A stretch of DNA of 64,000 nucleotides from Muribaculum sp. (GCA_023666965.1 JAMPAZ010000001.1:415738-479737); one strand, 5' to 3'. Counted from the first letter of the stretch, positions 18,294-28,884 are shown. The notes: generated from the letters alone by a model not told the origin. Translations and numbers: made by a program.

Positions 18294-20597
18294 TTACTTT
18301 GTTGAAGCGAGTTGCTGCACTTGTTCCTGGGTAAGAGCTTTGTTGTAGATGCTGACATTGTCAATCCACCATTCACCATCCCAGTCATCCCACCAAGATT
18401 GGTTACCTCCGACACAGATGTAAGACAACCGTGCATCGCCGAAGATTTCGCAACGCGCACCGTCGCTCGAACCGTCAATAACCCAAGAGTTATGAAGCTC
18501 ACCATCGAAGTAGACCGCAGCAGAAGTCTTTGTGAATGTTACAGCATAGTGGTGCCACTGCTTATCCTCCAACCAGTCGCCTGCGTTCCAGACATTTGAT
18601 TGAATAACTTCGCCCTGCTCACATTGAGCATTGGTATAGTCGCACCAGTTTCCACCTACATTGTCAGCGGCATTCATGTTATTGGCTATGACACCGCGAT
18701 ACTGGCAACATACAAGAGGTGCATGGTTGCCGGGGTTCGGAGCCTCGCTATATGCGGAGAAGATTGGCGACCAAGCGTAATCGCTGTTTGATGCGGCCGG
18801 AGTAGCGTTGACCCACATAGCGACAGTCATTTCCTGAGTTTCACCGGTTCTCATCATTGCGTCAGAAGGCAAAGTGAGGTAGTTAGCATGGGCAGCACCT
18901 GTTGCGTTCTGGAATACAGTTCCGAAATCGCCACCCACATTGTGGAGGAATCCGTTACCAACAACGACAGCATCGTCAAGTCCGTTTTCGAAATTGTTGA
19001 AGTAGATAGGATCAGGAATATCATTCTCTTTTGCCGCAATCACAGTCTTAATTTGGTCTTGTGAAAGGGCATGGTCGTATATTGCAACGTCGTCGAACAT
19101 GAAGGCAGGGTCGTTGTCGCTCCAGCTCCAGGCCTGCAGACCACCAAGACATACGAGGTCAAGTTCAGACTTACCGAAGATTTCGCAACGAGCACCATCT
19201 GAAACGCCGTCAATAGTCCAAGAGTTTGCAATCTCGCCGTCGAAGTAAACGGCTGCGGACGTTTTAGTGAATGTAACCGCGTAGTGGTGCCACTTCTTAT
19301 CGGCAAGCCAGTCTGTGTCACCGTGATAGGCAGTCACAGTACCTTGGTCACATTGAGCATTTGTATAGTCGCACCAATTGCCTCCGCTATTGTCGTGTCC
19401 GTTCATGTTCTGCTGAACCGTACCGCGATATTGGCAGACAAGCATCGGGCATCCGGTACCGGCCACTTCATGGTCGTAAGCCGAGAAGATAGGAGCCCAC
19501 ATGTATTCACTGGACTCACCTGCATTTTCCGAATTCACCCAGAATGAAATTGTGATTTCTTCATTTGTACCAGTCTTAACGAATACGTCAGAAGGAAGCT
19601 TCAAATAGTTGACACGCATACCTCCTCTGCCATTCTGGAATACGGTACCGAAATTACCACCTACATTCTTAAGTTCCCCACTACCGACAATTTCTGAGCT
19701 ACCAAGTCCGCGCTCAAAGTCGTAGTAGTAAATCGGGTCGGGAACAGGCACGAAGCTTACGCCACCGCCGTTGCCACCGTTACCACCCCAAATGTTACCC
19801 TTCTTGGGACGGGCAATCTGCTTGGCCTCGATTTGGTTGCGGTAAACAGTCAAGTCCTCGAGATAGAACGACGTATGGGTGTCTGCACCATAATTAAAAT
19901 ACATATAAGGAGCGTTAGCGGCAAACTGCACGGCCCCTTCATAGTTGAGGTCAGACGAAGTGATGTCGGTCTTCTTTTCACCGTCGACATATACGGCATA
20001 GCCGTGGTCGCGGAGAATAAGAGCGACATAGTGCCATTCATCCGGAGTAATGTAGCCGGTCTTGTATTCGGCGGGATTGTTCTGCTCCCACTTGCTGTCA
20101 AGTCCGTCATACTTAATCCATCCGTTGGCTGAGAAAGAGAGCGACGCCGAGCCGTTCTCGTTTTCCCAATACATAATGGGGCTTTCGACATCCTGGGGCA
20201 TCACTTGTCCTTCAATGGGATTACCTTCCTCGTCAAGCACGGGTTCGGACACCTGCTTCATCCAGAAGGTGTAAGAGACAGCGTTTTGTGCACCTGAGCT
20301 TTTCAACGGGTTGTTGAAGCGGGCATAACCGCCGGTAAGGTCAAGAACGGGCGATTTAGCAAGTTCATCCTCGTAAAGGGCCGGCATAGCGCCGTCCTCG
20401 TAGGCTGAAAGTTGAATCACCACGGGATCACTGATCTCCTCTTCGGAATCAAACGTGTAAGCGGCGATGCTCTGCATCGTCGGGTAGACTTGGTCGCCTG
20501 CCGGCGGATCCATCTTTCCCCAATCATGCTCACACGACGAGCCTAAAAGGAGCGTGGCGACGAAAGCCGCCAAAGACATCCACTTTTTAGTCTTCAT
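18294..20597 (-). CDS. Triple LamG/concanavalin-like surface lipoprotein
   Basis: A 767-residue lipoprotein (signal ending GSSC, C22) that opens the polysaccharide operon. It carries three LamG/concanavalin A-like lectin domains: about 55-245, 290-505 and 515-765. The second and third are near copies of each other, sharing GNWCDYTNAQC, WHHYAVTFTKTSAAVYFDGE and DGARCEIFG, which shows an internal duplication; the first is more distant. LamG folds bind carbohydrate, so a role in surface capture of the polysaccharide is likely, in place of the SusE/F-type binding proteins usually found in such loci. No catalytic residues of a glycoside hydrolase are apparent. Promoter box at 20744-20751. Confidence 0.85.
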   Translation of the reverse strand: MKTKKWMSLAAFVATLLLGSSCEHDWGKMDPPAGDQVYPTMQSIAAYTFDSEEEISDPVVIQLSAYEDGAMPALYEDELAKSPVLDLTGGYARFNNPLKSSGAQNAVSYTFWMKQVSEPVLDEEGNPIEGQVMPQDVESPIMYWENENGSASLSFSANGWIKYDGLDSKWEQNNPAEYKTGYITPDEWHYVALILRDHGYAVYVDGEKKTDITSSDLNYEGAVQFAANAPYMYFNYGADTHTSFYLEDLTVYRNQIEAKQIARPKKGNIWGGNGGNGGGVSFVPVPDPIYYYDFERGLGSSEIVGSGELKNVGGNFGTVFQNGRGGMRVNYLKLPSDVFVKTGTNEEITISFWVNSENAGESSEYMWAPIFSAYDHEVAGTGCPMLVCQYRGTVQQNMNGHDNSGGNWCDYTNAQCDQGTVTAYHGDTDWLADKKWHHYAVTFTKTSAAVYFDGEIANSWTIDGVSDGARCEIFGKSELDLVCLGGLQAWSWSDNDPAFMFDDVAIYDHALSQDQIKTVIAAKENDIPDPIYFNNFENGLDDAVVVGNGFLHNVGGDFGTVFQNATGAAHANYLTLPSDAMMRTGETQEMTVAMWVNATPAASNSDYAWSPIFSAYSEAPNPGNHAPLVCCQYRGVIANNMNAADNVGGNWCDYTNAQCEQGEVIQSNVWNAGDWLEDKQWHHYAVTFTKTSAAVYFDGELHNSWVIDGSSDGARCEIFGDARLSYICVGGNQSWWDDWDGEWWIDNVSIYNKALTQEQVQQLASTK

Positions 20598-20743
20598 AAT
20601 GTTGATGATATTAAGTTTTAGAGGTTAAAAATAATTTAGTTTCTTTTTCTCTTAAGGCTGATTAATTGAGTCATGCAAAAAACATGTCATGGTTCGATTA
20701 ATTGCACTGGGTTAAGGTTATTTAGTTTAATTGTTAAACTATG

Positions 20744-20751
20744 CAAAGTTA
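20744..20751 (-). promoter_or_regulatory. -7 box of the polysaccharide operon
   Basis: On the minus strand TAACTTTG (20751-20744) matches TAnnTTTG. It would give a leader of about 140 bases before the LamG gene. TTTG at 20770-20767 is only 15 bases upstream, shorter than usual, as might be expected of an activator-dependent promoter under the adjacent regulator. Confidence 0.45.
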
Positions 20752-20826
20752 TCGGTTGTGGCATGTCAAAGGGTGGACAAACGGGCAATTGTGTTGGATA
20801 AACGGACACCGCGAGAGGATTTAACA

Positions 20827-23800
20827 CTACGAATCAGCCATAAATGCACTCGGAGGCTCTCCAAACTGCTTGGTGAAGCACCGGGTGAAATATTTTGAGT
20901 CGTTGAAGCCTACTTCGTATGCAATTTCGGAAATATTCATCGTGCGGGTACGCCGATTGCGGACAAGCAGCTCGCGGGCGAGGTTCATTCGATAGGACCG
21001 CATGAGCTGTCCGGCCGACTGTCCGACCAGACTTTGGAGCTTCTTGTTGAGCAGGCTCCGGCTTATGCCGAGGGCTTCGGCAAAGTCGCCCACCTCGAAG
21101 TAGGAGTTTTTATAGTTGTCGCGAACCACTGCCATCACCTGATCCATGAATTTTTTGTCGCGCGACTCGTCGTCGATGTTGAGCGAGCTGACATCCATGT
21201 CGGTGCTGAAGCTGCGACTTTGCCGACGTTTGTTCTCAAGAATGTTGTGTATGCGGGCCAGCAATAGGTCCGGATCGAACGGCTTCGGCAGATATTCGTC
21301 GACACCGACCTTGAAGCTTTCGATACGCGCCTCCTGAGAAGTGCGGGCCGTAAGCATCAGGAACGGGATATGGCAAATGGCAAAATCCTCCTTTACGCGA
21401 CGTGACAGCTCGAGTCCGTCCATGACGGGCATCATAAGGTCGCTGACGATGAAGTCGACATGGCTCGACATAAGAATGTCGAGGGCTTCCTGCCCGTTGG
21501 AAGCGAGAAGCACCGAGTAGCGGTCGGCCAGAATGGAGCGGATAAACGAGCGCATGTCGGCATTGTCTTCCACCACCAATATGGTAGTGCGCGAATCGCC
21601 TGCCTCCGACTCCGAATCGGCATCATGCGCCGACGGATCGCTGAGAGCCACCGACCCGGCATTGTCCGGATCAGACTCGACAGCAGGAAGCTCCGGATCA
21701 ACGGGAAGCAGAAGGCGGAACGAACATCCCCGGCCGCCGGGATTGTTACGTGCCCATATCCTGCCGCCATATATCTCGACTATACTTTTGCACAGATACA
21801 ACCCTATGCCGCTGCCCGATGTCCCGGCCACGGGATATTTCAACTGGCTATTGCCTTGATAGAACCGTTCAAATACGCGGTCGATGTCGGCGGGAGCTAT
21901 ACCGTTGCCGGAATCCGACACATTAATATATAAGGAGGTTCCGGAGGCATCGTTGCCGCCGCGCACAATAGCGGCATAAACTGTCACTTTGCCGCCGTCC
22001 GGCGTAAACTTGACAGCGTTGCCGAGAAGATTGACTATCACCTTACGGAGAGCCTCTTCATCGTAGCTGAAAGTGTCGCGGTCGAGCCGGCAAATGAGGC
22101 GGAGGTCTATCATACGGTCATCGGTCATTGGACGGAAAGCCTCGACCACATCTGTGATGAAGCGGCGGAAGTTGCCGCGGTTGCGCACAATCTCCATTTT
22201 GCCTGATTCCACCTTGCGAAAGTCCATCAGCTGATTCACCAATGTCAGGAGATAGCGTGAGTTTCGCTCGGCAAAGCGGAGCTGCTCGATGACCTGCGGA
22301 TTGTAGCTAAGCTTTAGCGCACGCTCGATCGGGCCGATAATCAGAGTGATGGGAGTTCGGAATTCGTGGGTGATATTGGTGAAGAAGCTGATGCGGTCCA
22401 CCGACAGTTCCTGAACTCGGCGGGCCATGTCGGCCAGACGGGTCTTCTGCATCGTTATCTCCTCATTGCTCTGCTTAAGTCGCTTGTTTTGCTCGGAAAG
22501 CTCCACTGCACGCTCCTCAAGCATACGCTTTTGGCGCGAAATCTCGGAGGTGCGCTCGTCGACCGACTTTTGAAGAGTCAGTTTTTGACGGGTGAGGTCG
22601 CGGACGCGCCAAAGATGTATCAACATAATCGACGACACGACGAGAAGGACCATGATGGACACGAACCACCACCGGCGATAGAAATAAGGGCGCACATCGA
22701 CTGAATATGACGCTACGGGAGCGGTGTCGGCGGAGAATCCCGGCTTGACATACTTCACCTTAAGGGTATAAGATCCGGGGGAAAGATTCGTGTAAGAAAC
22801 TCCGTGAGAGCGCGGCTGCAGCTTTATCCACCCCTTGTCGAAACCGTCGAGTCTATAATAATATGTGCCACGGCCGTTGGAGTCATAGTCGAGCGCCGAG
22901 AAGTCGATTCCAAGAGATTTTACGCTTTCATGTATGACAGTGCTACCTGAGGGGCTAATTTCATTGCCGTCGATTTTCAGACCGGTGAACTGCACGGATG
23001 CAGGTGTGCGGGACAATCTTACGGCATCTTTGTCAAGCAGAATCAAGCCTTCAGTAGTCCCGAACGCCAAACGGCCGTCGTCAAGACGGCATGAAGCATT
23101 CCAGTAAAACTGATCGCCGGGGAGACCGTCGGCCACGTCGTAGCAGATAAAAGTCCCGTCAGGCGAACGATACGAGAGTCCACTGTAGGTGCCTACCCAA
23201 AGCGCCCCGCCACCGTCGACCATTGCTCCGAGAACCATGTCGCTCGACAGGCCGTCGGAGCTGTTATAGTTGTCAAACGCCTCTTCGCCCTTATCTGTAA
23301 TCCGACGCCGATAGACTCCGTTGCCGTTAGTGCCTATCCACAGACTTCCCTCAGCGTCGACAAACAGCGACGCCACTTTCTCTCGGTAACTGTCGGATGG
23401 ATCGTCGAATTTATTGAGCAACCGGCGGCATCCGAAAGTGCCGTCAGAGTTGCGAAATGTGAGGTCGATGTCATACAGACCGACATTGCCTCCGGCCCAA
23501 AGATGTCCATTGTCGTCAATCACCGAGGCCACACATCCGGTGGCTCCGTTCGTGTCACCGCCAAATGGCGAGTTCAAAGCCATCGTAGTCGGGTCGCAGA
23601 TATACAGCCCTCTGGAGCACCCTATCCATATAAGATTATTAATAGAGTCGTAAATCAGCGTACTTACATAGTCGACCTGAATCCGCCCGTCGGCAGAGGT
23701 GTCGATGTGTCTTATAGTCTTGGCAGGATTCCGGCGGTCAAGGACATCAATTCCCCCGCCCCACGTGCCTACCCACAGATGACCGTCGGAATCTTCGGCA

Positions 23801-25116
23801 AGCGCACTTACCGAATTATGTCCAAGGCTGCCGCTTTCATGGGTAAAGCGGTCGAAATGGCCGAGGGTCGAGTCAGTCCGGCTCAATCCACCCTCAACGG
23901 ACCCAATCCACAGACAGCCATCGCTGTCTTGAAAGATGGCATTAACAGGCCCCGGAGGTATAGACCCGGAACGACCCGGAACATTACGCGCCGTAAGGAT
24001 ATTTAGGCGGTTGGGGACGAATTTATTCATTCCTCCCCCCTCAGTGCCGACCCAAATGCGTTCGCCGTCGACAAATATGCAATTTACGAAATTATTGTTA
24101 AGTCCGCGACAGGGCAACTGCTCGGAGGAGTCGCTGATGCGCACAAAGTCGTCGCGACGGGGATTATATACGTTAAGTCCGCGCAAACTACCTACCAACA
24201 ACCGATTGTCGGGGGTGACAGCCAGACTCGTCAGGAAATTCTGCGATATAGAGTTAGGATTCGCCTCGTCGTAAGCGTAGTGCTTCACTATATCGTCGCT
24301 CATATTGTAGCGCCACAGGCCGGCATCAGTAGCAATCCAAATATCGCCCCCCCTCAAAGCAAAGTCATTGACAATGGCTTTGGAGGGAAATCTGAGGCGG
24401 TCCGACACAGGTTCGACACGCATATCGCCTTTGCTGTCAATCCACAGACGACTAATAACCCCACCAATGGAAGTCCAGACATGCGAGTCCGAACATACAT
24501 CCCTGAGTATCTGACTATTAGAAAGAAGATAGGGGGGGTCAAACGACTGAATTTCAACTATTTCGCCATTCGGTCCGAATTTAAGCCTCGCGATTTCCGA
24601 CACATTGCCAATCCATATACATCCATCGGCATCAAGCTCGAGGCCCCATGTCGGAGAGTCGAGAAGCCTTTCGAGCTGACCGGTGCAGTCTTCGACCACT
24701 ACCGTTTCTAAACAATCTATGTCAATGACATCGACACCGCAATCCTCGGCCACCCACAGCCTTCCAAAGCGGTCCTCTTTCGTGCATTTCAAGAAGTTGC
24801 TCTTCAGTTTCCTTGTGTCGGAATTTTGACCGAAGTCAACAAACCGATAGCCATCGTAACGCGACAGACCTCCACCGGACATTGCCGTCCAAATGAATCC
24901 CTTAGAGTCGGCGACTATATCTTCGATGAAATTATGACGGAGACCTTGCTTCATGGTGATATAGCTGACCATGTACTCATCGGCAAACGACAATCTCTGT
25001 GGGGAAGACTGCGTCGCATTGTCGGCCAGAACCCAAAACGGGAACAAAGCCACAAGGCAAAGCCACCACACATGCCATTGCAAGAATGAATGATTATGTC
25101 GGTCGGTGATCATCAT
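20827..25116 (-). CDS. Hybrid two-component sensor/regulator (HTCS)
   Basis: Senses oligosaccharide in the periplasm and activates the locus. Started at 25116 it is 1429 residues and has an N-terminal membrane signal (WWLCLVALFPFWVLA); the longer frame from 25272 would place about 50 charged residues before that segment. Order of domains: two seven-bladed propellers of Reg_prop repeats (to about 720), a Y_Y_Y domain (about 730-790), a membrane helix (FVSIMVLLVVSSIMLIHLW), a histidine kinase with H917 in THEFRTP, an N-box NLLGNAVKF, a GNGIAPADI lid region, a receiver domain with phospho-acceptor D1226 in VSDLMMPVMDG, and a C-terminal AraC-type DNA-binding domain with FNDSKYFTRCFTKQFGEPP. It lies between the two divergent arms of the locus that it presumably controls. 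Confidence 0.95.
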   Translation of the reverse strand: MMITDRHNHSFLQWHVWWLCLVALFPFWVLADNATQSSPQRLSFADEYMVSYITMKQGLRHNFIEDIVADSKGFIWTAMSGGGLSRYDGYRFVDFGQNSDTRKLKSNFLKCTKEDRFGRLWVAEDCGVDVIDIDCLETVVVEDCTGQLERLLDSPTWGLELDADGCIWIGNVSEIARLKFGPNGEIVEIQSFDPPYLLSNSQILRDVCSDSHVWTSIGGVISRLWIDSKGDMRVEPVSDRLRFPSKAIVNDFALRGGDIWIATDAGLWRYNMSDDIVKHYAYDEANPNSISQNFLTSLAVTPDNRLLVGSLRGLNVYNPRRDDFVRISDSSEQLPCRGLNNNFVNCIFVDGERIWVGTEGGGMNKFVPNRLNILTARNVPGRSGSIPPGPVNAIFQDSDGCLWIGSVEGGLSRTDSTLGHFDRFTHESGSLGHNSVSALAEDSDGHLWVGTWGGGIDVLDRRNPAKTIRHIDTSADGRIQVDYVSTLIYDSINNLIWIGCSRGLYICDPTTMALNSPFGGDTNGATGCVASVIDDNGHLWAGGNVGLYDIDLTFRNSDGTFGCRRLLNKFDDPSDSYREKVASLFVDAEGSLWIGTNGNGVYRRRITDKGEEAFDNYNSSDGLSSDMVLGAMVDGGGALWVGTYSGLSYRSPDGTFICYDVADGLPGDQFYWNASCRLDDGRLAFGTTEGLILLDKDAVRLSRTPASVQFTGLKIDGNEISPSGSTVIHESVKSLGIDFSALDYDSNGRGTYYYRLDGFDKGWIKLQPRSHGVSYTNLSPGSYTLKVKYVKPGFSADTAPVASYSVDVRPYFYRRWWFVSIMVLLVVSSIMLIHLWRVRDLTRQKLTLQKSVDERTSEISRQKRMLEERAVELSEQNKRLKQSNEEITMQKTRLADMARRVQELSVDRISFFTNITHEFRTPITLIIGPIERALKLSYNPQVIEQLRFAERNSRYLLTLVNQLMDFRKVESGKMEIVRNRGNFRRFITDVVEAFRPMTDDRMIDLRLICRLDRDTFSYDEEALRKVIVNLLGNAVKFTPDGGKVTVYAAIVRGGNDASGTSLYINVSDSGNGIAPADIDRVFERFYQGNSQLKYPVAGTSGSGIGLYLCKSIVEIYGGRIWARNNPGGRGCSFRLLLPVDPELPAVESDPDNAGSVALSDPSAHDADSESEAGDSRTTILVVEDNADMRSFIRSILADRYSVLLASNGQEALDILMSSHVDFIVSDLMMPVMDGLELSRRVKEDFAICHIPFLMLTARTSQEARIESFKVGVDEYLPKPFDPDLLLARIHNILENKRRQSRSFSTDMDVSSLNIDDESRDKKFMDQVMAVVRDNYKNSYFEVGDFAEALGISRSLLNKKLQSLVGQSAGQLMRSYRMNLARELLVRNRRTRTMNISEIAYEVGFNDSKYFTRCFTKQFGEPPSAFMADS

Positions 25117-25155
25117 TTCTGTTAATTCATGGTCAATTCCATTTGCAAGAATGTC

Positions 25156-25190
25156 CAAAATTACAACTTTTATTCGATTATTTATCCAAA
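25156..25190 (-). promoter_or_regulatory. Promoter of the HTCS gene
   Basis: Minus-strand TAATTTTG (25163-25156) fits TAnnTTTG. TTTG at 25190-25187 lies 23 bases further upstream, slightly long for a -33 element. Transcription would start near 25150, which supports the ATG at 25116 as the translation start. Confidence 0.5.
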
Positions 25191-25317
25191 AATGCGTAAA
25201 AATTCTCTCAATGCTCGCTTTTCTCCCCCACCAATGCCATATATCCACCTTTGTTGATAAAAACTCCACCACGGGGGAGCAAATGATTTCGTAATTTTAT
25301 AAAAATTTTATTCAATC

Positions 25318-26847
25318 ATGAAAATACATCGCATTTCTTTGCCATTATGCCTCGCGGCCTTCCTTGCCGGAACGAGCTGTTCCGCAGACAAGTTCTCCCC
25401 CGTCTCAAGCGTAAATCCGTGGGTCGACGACTATTCGGAAGTCGCCGTCTTTGACAGCATCAACAGTTGGGGTACATACAATGTCCACGACCCGGCCATG
25501 ACCCGCGTCGGCGACACATATTATATGTACAGCACCGACGCCATATATTTTGCCCGCCCGAAAGGCCCCATCGACACGGCCGCAATGCGTCAACGTATGC
25601 GCGAACGCCCCCGCACCGGGAATGTACAGATGCGCCGCTCAAAAGACCTCGTTAACTGGGAGTTTATAGGCTGGGCTTTCCCCGAAATTCCGCAGGAACC
25701 GGTTGATTGGGTGCGAGGCCTCAATCAGGGCATGAGAGGAGCCGCCGGCAACGTCTGGGCACCCTACATGGTGGCGGCCGACGACGGAACATACCGCCTA
25801 TACTACTGTGTATCGGCATTCGGAAGAAAGACATCTGCAATCTCGATGGCAACGGCCGACTCTCCCGAAGGGCCCTGGACCCACCAAGGCTGTGTGGTAA
25901 AGACCGACAATGAGTCGCCGATGAACGCCATCGACCCTTCGGTAATAACCGGCAAGGACGGACGGCAATGGATGCACTACGGATCATATTTCGGAGGACT
26001 TTACTGCGTTGAGCTTGATCCCGCTACAGGATTTACAAAGGAAGAGGGCGACAAGGGACATCTCGTCAACCATCGCCAACGCTTGACATCAGCCGACAAC
26101 AACGAAGGTCCGGAAATAATCTACAGTCCGGAGCACGACATGTACTATCTATTCACCTCTTATGATCCGCTCGAATCGACCTACAACGTCAGAGTGTCGC
26201 GCTCGAAGACTCCCGAAGGCCCGTTCGTGGACTTCTTCGGCAAGGAAGCCTCCGACACCACTGACAATTTCCCGATTCTGACCGCACCCTACCGCTTCGA
26301 AGGACATCCGGGATGGGTAGGCAACGGACACTGCGGTGTGGTGGCCGACGCGGACGGACACTTCTATATGGCACATCAAGGACGCTACGCGCCCACCCCG
26401 GGCATGATGGACCTGCATCTGCGCCAAATCTTCTTTACCCCCGACGGTTGGCCGGTCGTTTCACCTGAAAGATATACCGCCACTGCCGAACGCAAGTTTG
26501 CCTCTGCCGACCTCGAAGGCACATGGGAAATAATCCGCATCCGCGAGCCACGCGCCAACAAAGAGCTGAACAACGGCGTAGTGCCACGTGGATTCGACGT
26601 CCTCTCAGGCAAATGGAACACCGGCAAAAGCCACGTCTTTGCATCCGACGGCACCATCACAGGAAAAGACGCTTCTGCATGGGAGCTAAACGAGGAGAAA
26701 CAATTACTTAATTTGACCGTTGACGGCGAAGTTATAAATAATTTAGTTATATTTGCAGGACATGACTGGGAACGTGAACTCGACACCATCCTGTTCACCG
26801 GACTTGACAAAGACGGACGTTCGGTATGGGGCAAGAGAATCATTTGA
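25318..26847 (+). CDS. GH43 arabinanase/arabinofuranosidase-type lipoprotein
   Basis: A second GH43 enzyme, 509 residues, with a lipoprotein signal ending GTSC (C21). Catalytic residues are visible: base D58 in NVHDPAM, the central aspartate D206 in AIDPSVI, and acid E263 in EGPE. A C-terminal beta domain (about 400-509) resembles that of endo-arabinanases. It lacks the N-terminal Fn3-like domain of the other GH43 protein in this locus, and the two propellers are clearly diverged. First gene of the divergent plus-strand arm, starting about 200 bases from the regulator. A weak -7-like TAATTTTA lies at 25292-25299. Role: cleavage of arabinan or arabino-oligosaccharides; exact mode is inferred. 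Confidence 0.85.
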   Translation: MKIHRISLPLCLAAFLAGTSCSADKFSPVSSVNPWVDDYSEVAVFDSINSWGTYNVHDPAMTRVGDTYYMYSTDAIYFARPKGPIDTAAMRQRMRERPRTGNVQMRRSKDLVNWEFIGWAFPEIPQEPVDWVRGLNQGMRGAAGNVWAPYMVAADDGTYRLYYCVSAFGRKTSAISMATADSPEGPWTHQGCVVKTDNESPMNAIDPSVITGKDGRQWMHYGSYFGGLYCVELDPATGFTKEEGDKGHLVNHRQRLTSADNNEGPEIIYSPEHDMYYLFTSYDPLESTYNVRVSRSKTPEGPFVDFFGKEASDTTDNFPILTAPYRFEGHPGWVGNGHCGVVADADGHFYMAHQGRYAPTPGMMDLHLRQIFFTPDGWPVVSPERYTATAERKFASADLEGTWEIIRIREPRANKELNNGVVPRGFDVLSGKWNTGKSHVFASDGTITGKDASAWELNEEKQLLNLTVDGEVINNLVIFAGHDWERELDTILFTGLDKDGRSVWGKRII

Positions 26848-26904
26848 TTCCACCCACAGCCACACAGCTGACAATCAAACTATAGTAATTACATAATTTA
26901 TATC

Positions 26905-28884
26905 ATGAAGTTAAAATCACATTTGCTCACCGCCCTTGCCCTCGTTGCTGGCATCGGGATGAACGCAGCCACTAACGAACTTGTGGTACAGACCAACAAA
27001 ATCGGAGCACCCGTGCAGCCTACCATGTACGGAATCTTCTTCGAGGACATAAACTATGCCGCTGACGGTGGACTTTATGCCGAAATGATTAAAAACCGCT
27101 CATTTGAATTTCCTCAGAACTTCATGGGCTGGGTCACCTACGGAAATGTCGACTTGAAAGACGACGGACCGTTTGACCGCAATCCACACTACGTGCGTCT
27201 CGGCGACCCCGGCCATGCCCACAAGCATACCGGCCTTGAAAACGAGGGATTTTTCGGTGTAAGCGTTAAGAAAGGCGAGAAGTATCGGTTCTCCGTATGG
27301 GCACGCACTCCCGACGGAGGCAAGTCGTCGATCCGCGTCGAAATTGTCAACACCAAATCTATGGACGAAAACCATGCCATAGCTACCGAAAACATCGAAA
27401 TCAACTCTAAGGAGTGGAAAAAATACCAAGTCGTGCTCACGCCATCCGAAACCCTGAAAGATGGCAAACTGCGCATATTCCTCAACAAGCCCGAAAAGGC
27501 CGTTGATCTCGAGCACATCTCCATGTTCCCCGTCGACACCTGGAAAGGCCACGAAAACGGTATGCGTAAAGACCTCGCACAGCATCTCGCCAATCTGCAA
27601 CCGGGCGTGTTCCGCTTCCCCGGTGGATGTATCGTGGAAGGAGCCGACATCGACTCTCGCTATCAGTGGAAGAACACAGTAGGCCCGGTTGAGAACCGTC
27701 CTGTCAACGAAAACCGCTGGCACTACACATTCCCACATCGCTTCTATCCTGACTACTATCAGTCATACGGACTTGGATTTTATGAATACTTCCTTCTGTC
27801 AGAAGAAATCGGGGCAGAACCGCTTCCTATACTCAACGTAGGACTTATCTGCCAATTCCAAAACGACCTCGACCAGCAGATTCCTGAAAGCGACCTCGAC
27901 ATGTACATTCAAGACGTGCTTGACCTCATCGAATTTGCCAACGGCGACCCCTCGACCACTTGGGGCAAAGTACGTGCCGATATGGGACACCCGGAATCGT
28001 TCAATCTGAAGTTCGTCGGCATCGGCAACGAGCAGTGGGATTCCATCTACCCCAAACGCCTTGAGCCGTTCGTAAAGGCTGTCCGCGCCAAATATCCCGA
28101 CATTAAGATTGTAGGCTCGTCAGGTCCCGACTCCGAAGGCAAGCAATTTGACTATCTTTGGCCTGAAATGACCCGTCTGAAAGCCGACCTCGTTGACGAG
28201 CACTTCTATCGTCCCGAAAGCTGGTTCCTGGCACAGGGTGCACGATATGACAATTACGACCGTAAGGGCCCGAAAGTATTTGCAGGAGAGTATGCATGCC
28301 ATGGTGCAGGCAAAAAGTGGAACCACTACAACGCCGCGCTTCTCGAAGCCGCATTTATGACCGGACTCGAACGCAACGCCGACATAGTGCACATGGCCAC
28401 ATACGCACCACTCTTCGCCCATGTGGAAGGATGGCAATGGCGTCCTGACATGATTTGGTTTGACAATTTCTCTTCATTCCCGACCGCCAGCTACTATGTA
28501 CAGCAACTTTATTCAAAGAATAAGGGTACAAATGTCCTTCCCTTGACTATGGACAAGAAGAACGTCACCGGCGCCGAAGGCCAAAACGGCCTGTTCGCCA
28601 GCGCAGTCTATGACAAGGACAACGACGAATACATCGTCAAGGTGGCCAACACTTCAGCAGAGGACCAGGAACTCAAAATCAATTTTGCCGGAATGAAGAA
28701 GAAAGAAGGCATCACAAATGTCCGTGTACAGACACTCTCATCGCCCGACCCGGATGCCGATAATTCTATAGAAAATCCGTCAAAAATAGTTCCGCAGGAA
28801 AAGAAATTTGCCATTGAACAGGCTCAGGACTACACAACCATCCTTCCTGCAAAGACATTTGCAGTATATCATTTTCAGAAATAA
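26905..28884 (+). CDS. GH51 alpha-L-arabinofuranosidase (with carbohydrate-binding insert)
   Basis: Removes terminal alpha-L-arabinofuranosyl units. The 659-residue protein has a signal peptide (cleavage near MNAAT), then an N-terminal strand of the GH51 fold, a CBM4/9-like beta domain (about 90-205) inserted before the catalytic barrel, the barrel with acid/base E376 in GIGNEQWD and nucleophile E462 in VFAGEYA, and the C-terminal beta domain. This is the eukaryote/Bacteroidales-like long GH51 form, unlike the shorter one that follows. A periplasmic location is expected, downstream of import through the SusC/D pairs. Second gene of the plus-strand arm, 57 bases after the GH43 gene. Confidence 0.93.
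   Translation: MKLKSHLLTALALVAGIGMNAATNELVVQTNKIGAPVQPTMYGIFFEDINYAADGGLYAEMIKNRSFEFPQNFMGWVTYGNVDLKDDGPFDRNPHYVRLGDPGHAHKHTGLENEGFFGVSVKKGEKYRFSVWARTPDGGKSSIRVEIVNTKSMDENHAIATENIEINSKEWKKYQVVLTPSETLKDGKLRIFLNKPEKAVDLEHISMFPVDTWKGHENGMRKDLAQHLANLQPGVFRFPGGCIVEGADIDSRYQWKNTVGPVENRPVNENRWHYTFPHRFYPDYYQSYGLGFYEYFLLSEEIGAEPLPILNVGLICQFQNDLDQQIPESDLDMYIQDVLDLIEFANGDPSTTWGKVRADMGHPESFNLKFVGIGNEQWDSIYPKRLEPFVKAVRAKYPDIKIVGSSGPDSEGKQFDYLWPEMTRLKADLVDEHFYRPESWFLAQGARYDNYDRKGPKVFAGEYACHGAGKKWNHYNAALLEAAFMTGLERNADIVHMATYAPLFAHVEGWQWRPDMIWFDNFSSFPTASYYVQQLYSKNKGTNVLPLTMDKKNVTGAEGQNGLFASAVYDKDNDEYIVKVANTSAEDQELKINFAGMKKKEGITNVRVQTLSSPDPDADNSIENPSKIVPQEKKFAIEQAQDYTTILPAKTFAVYHFQK

Noticed and set aside
25117-25272. 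Longer N-terminus for the HTCS regulator
   Set aside because: It would bury the signal anchor about 60 residues inside the protein and spans the likely promoter at 25156-25163.
5723-26847. The two GH43 genes as a recent duplication
   Set aside because: They share only the catalytic motifs and general fold; domain layout differs and the sequences are well diverged.
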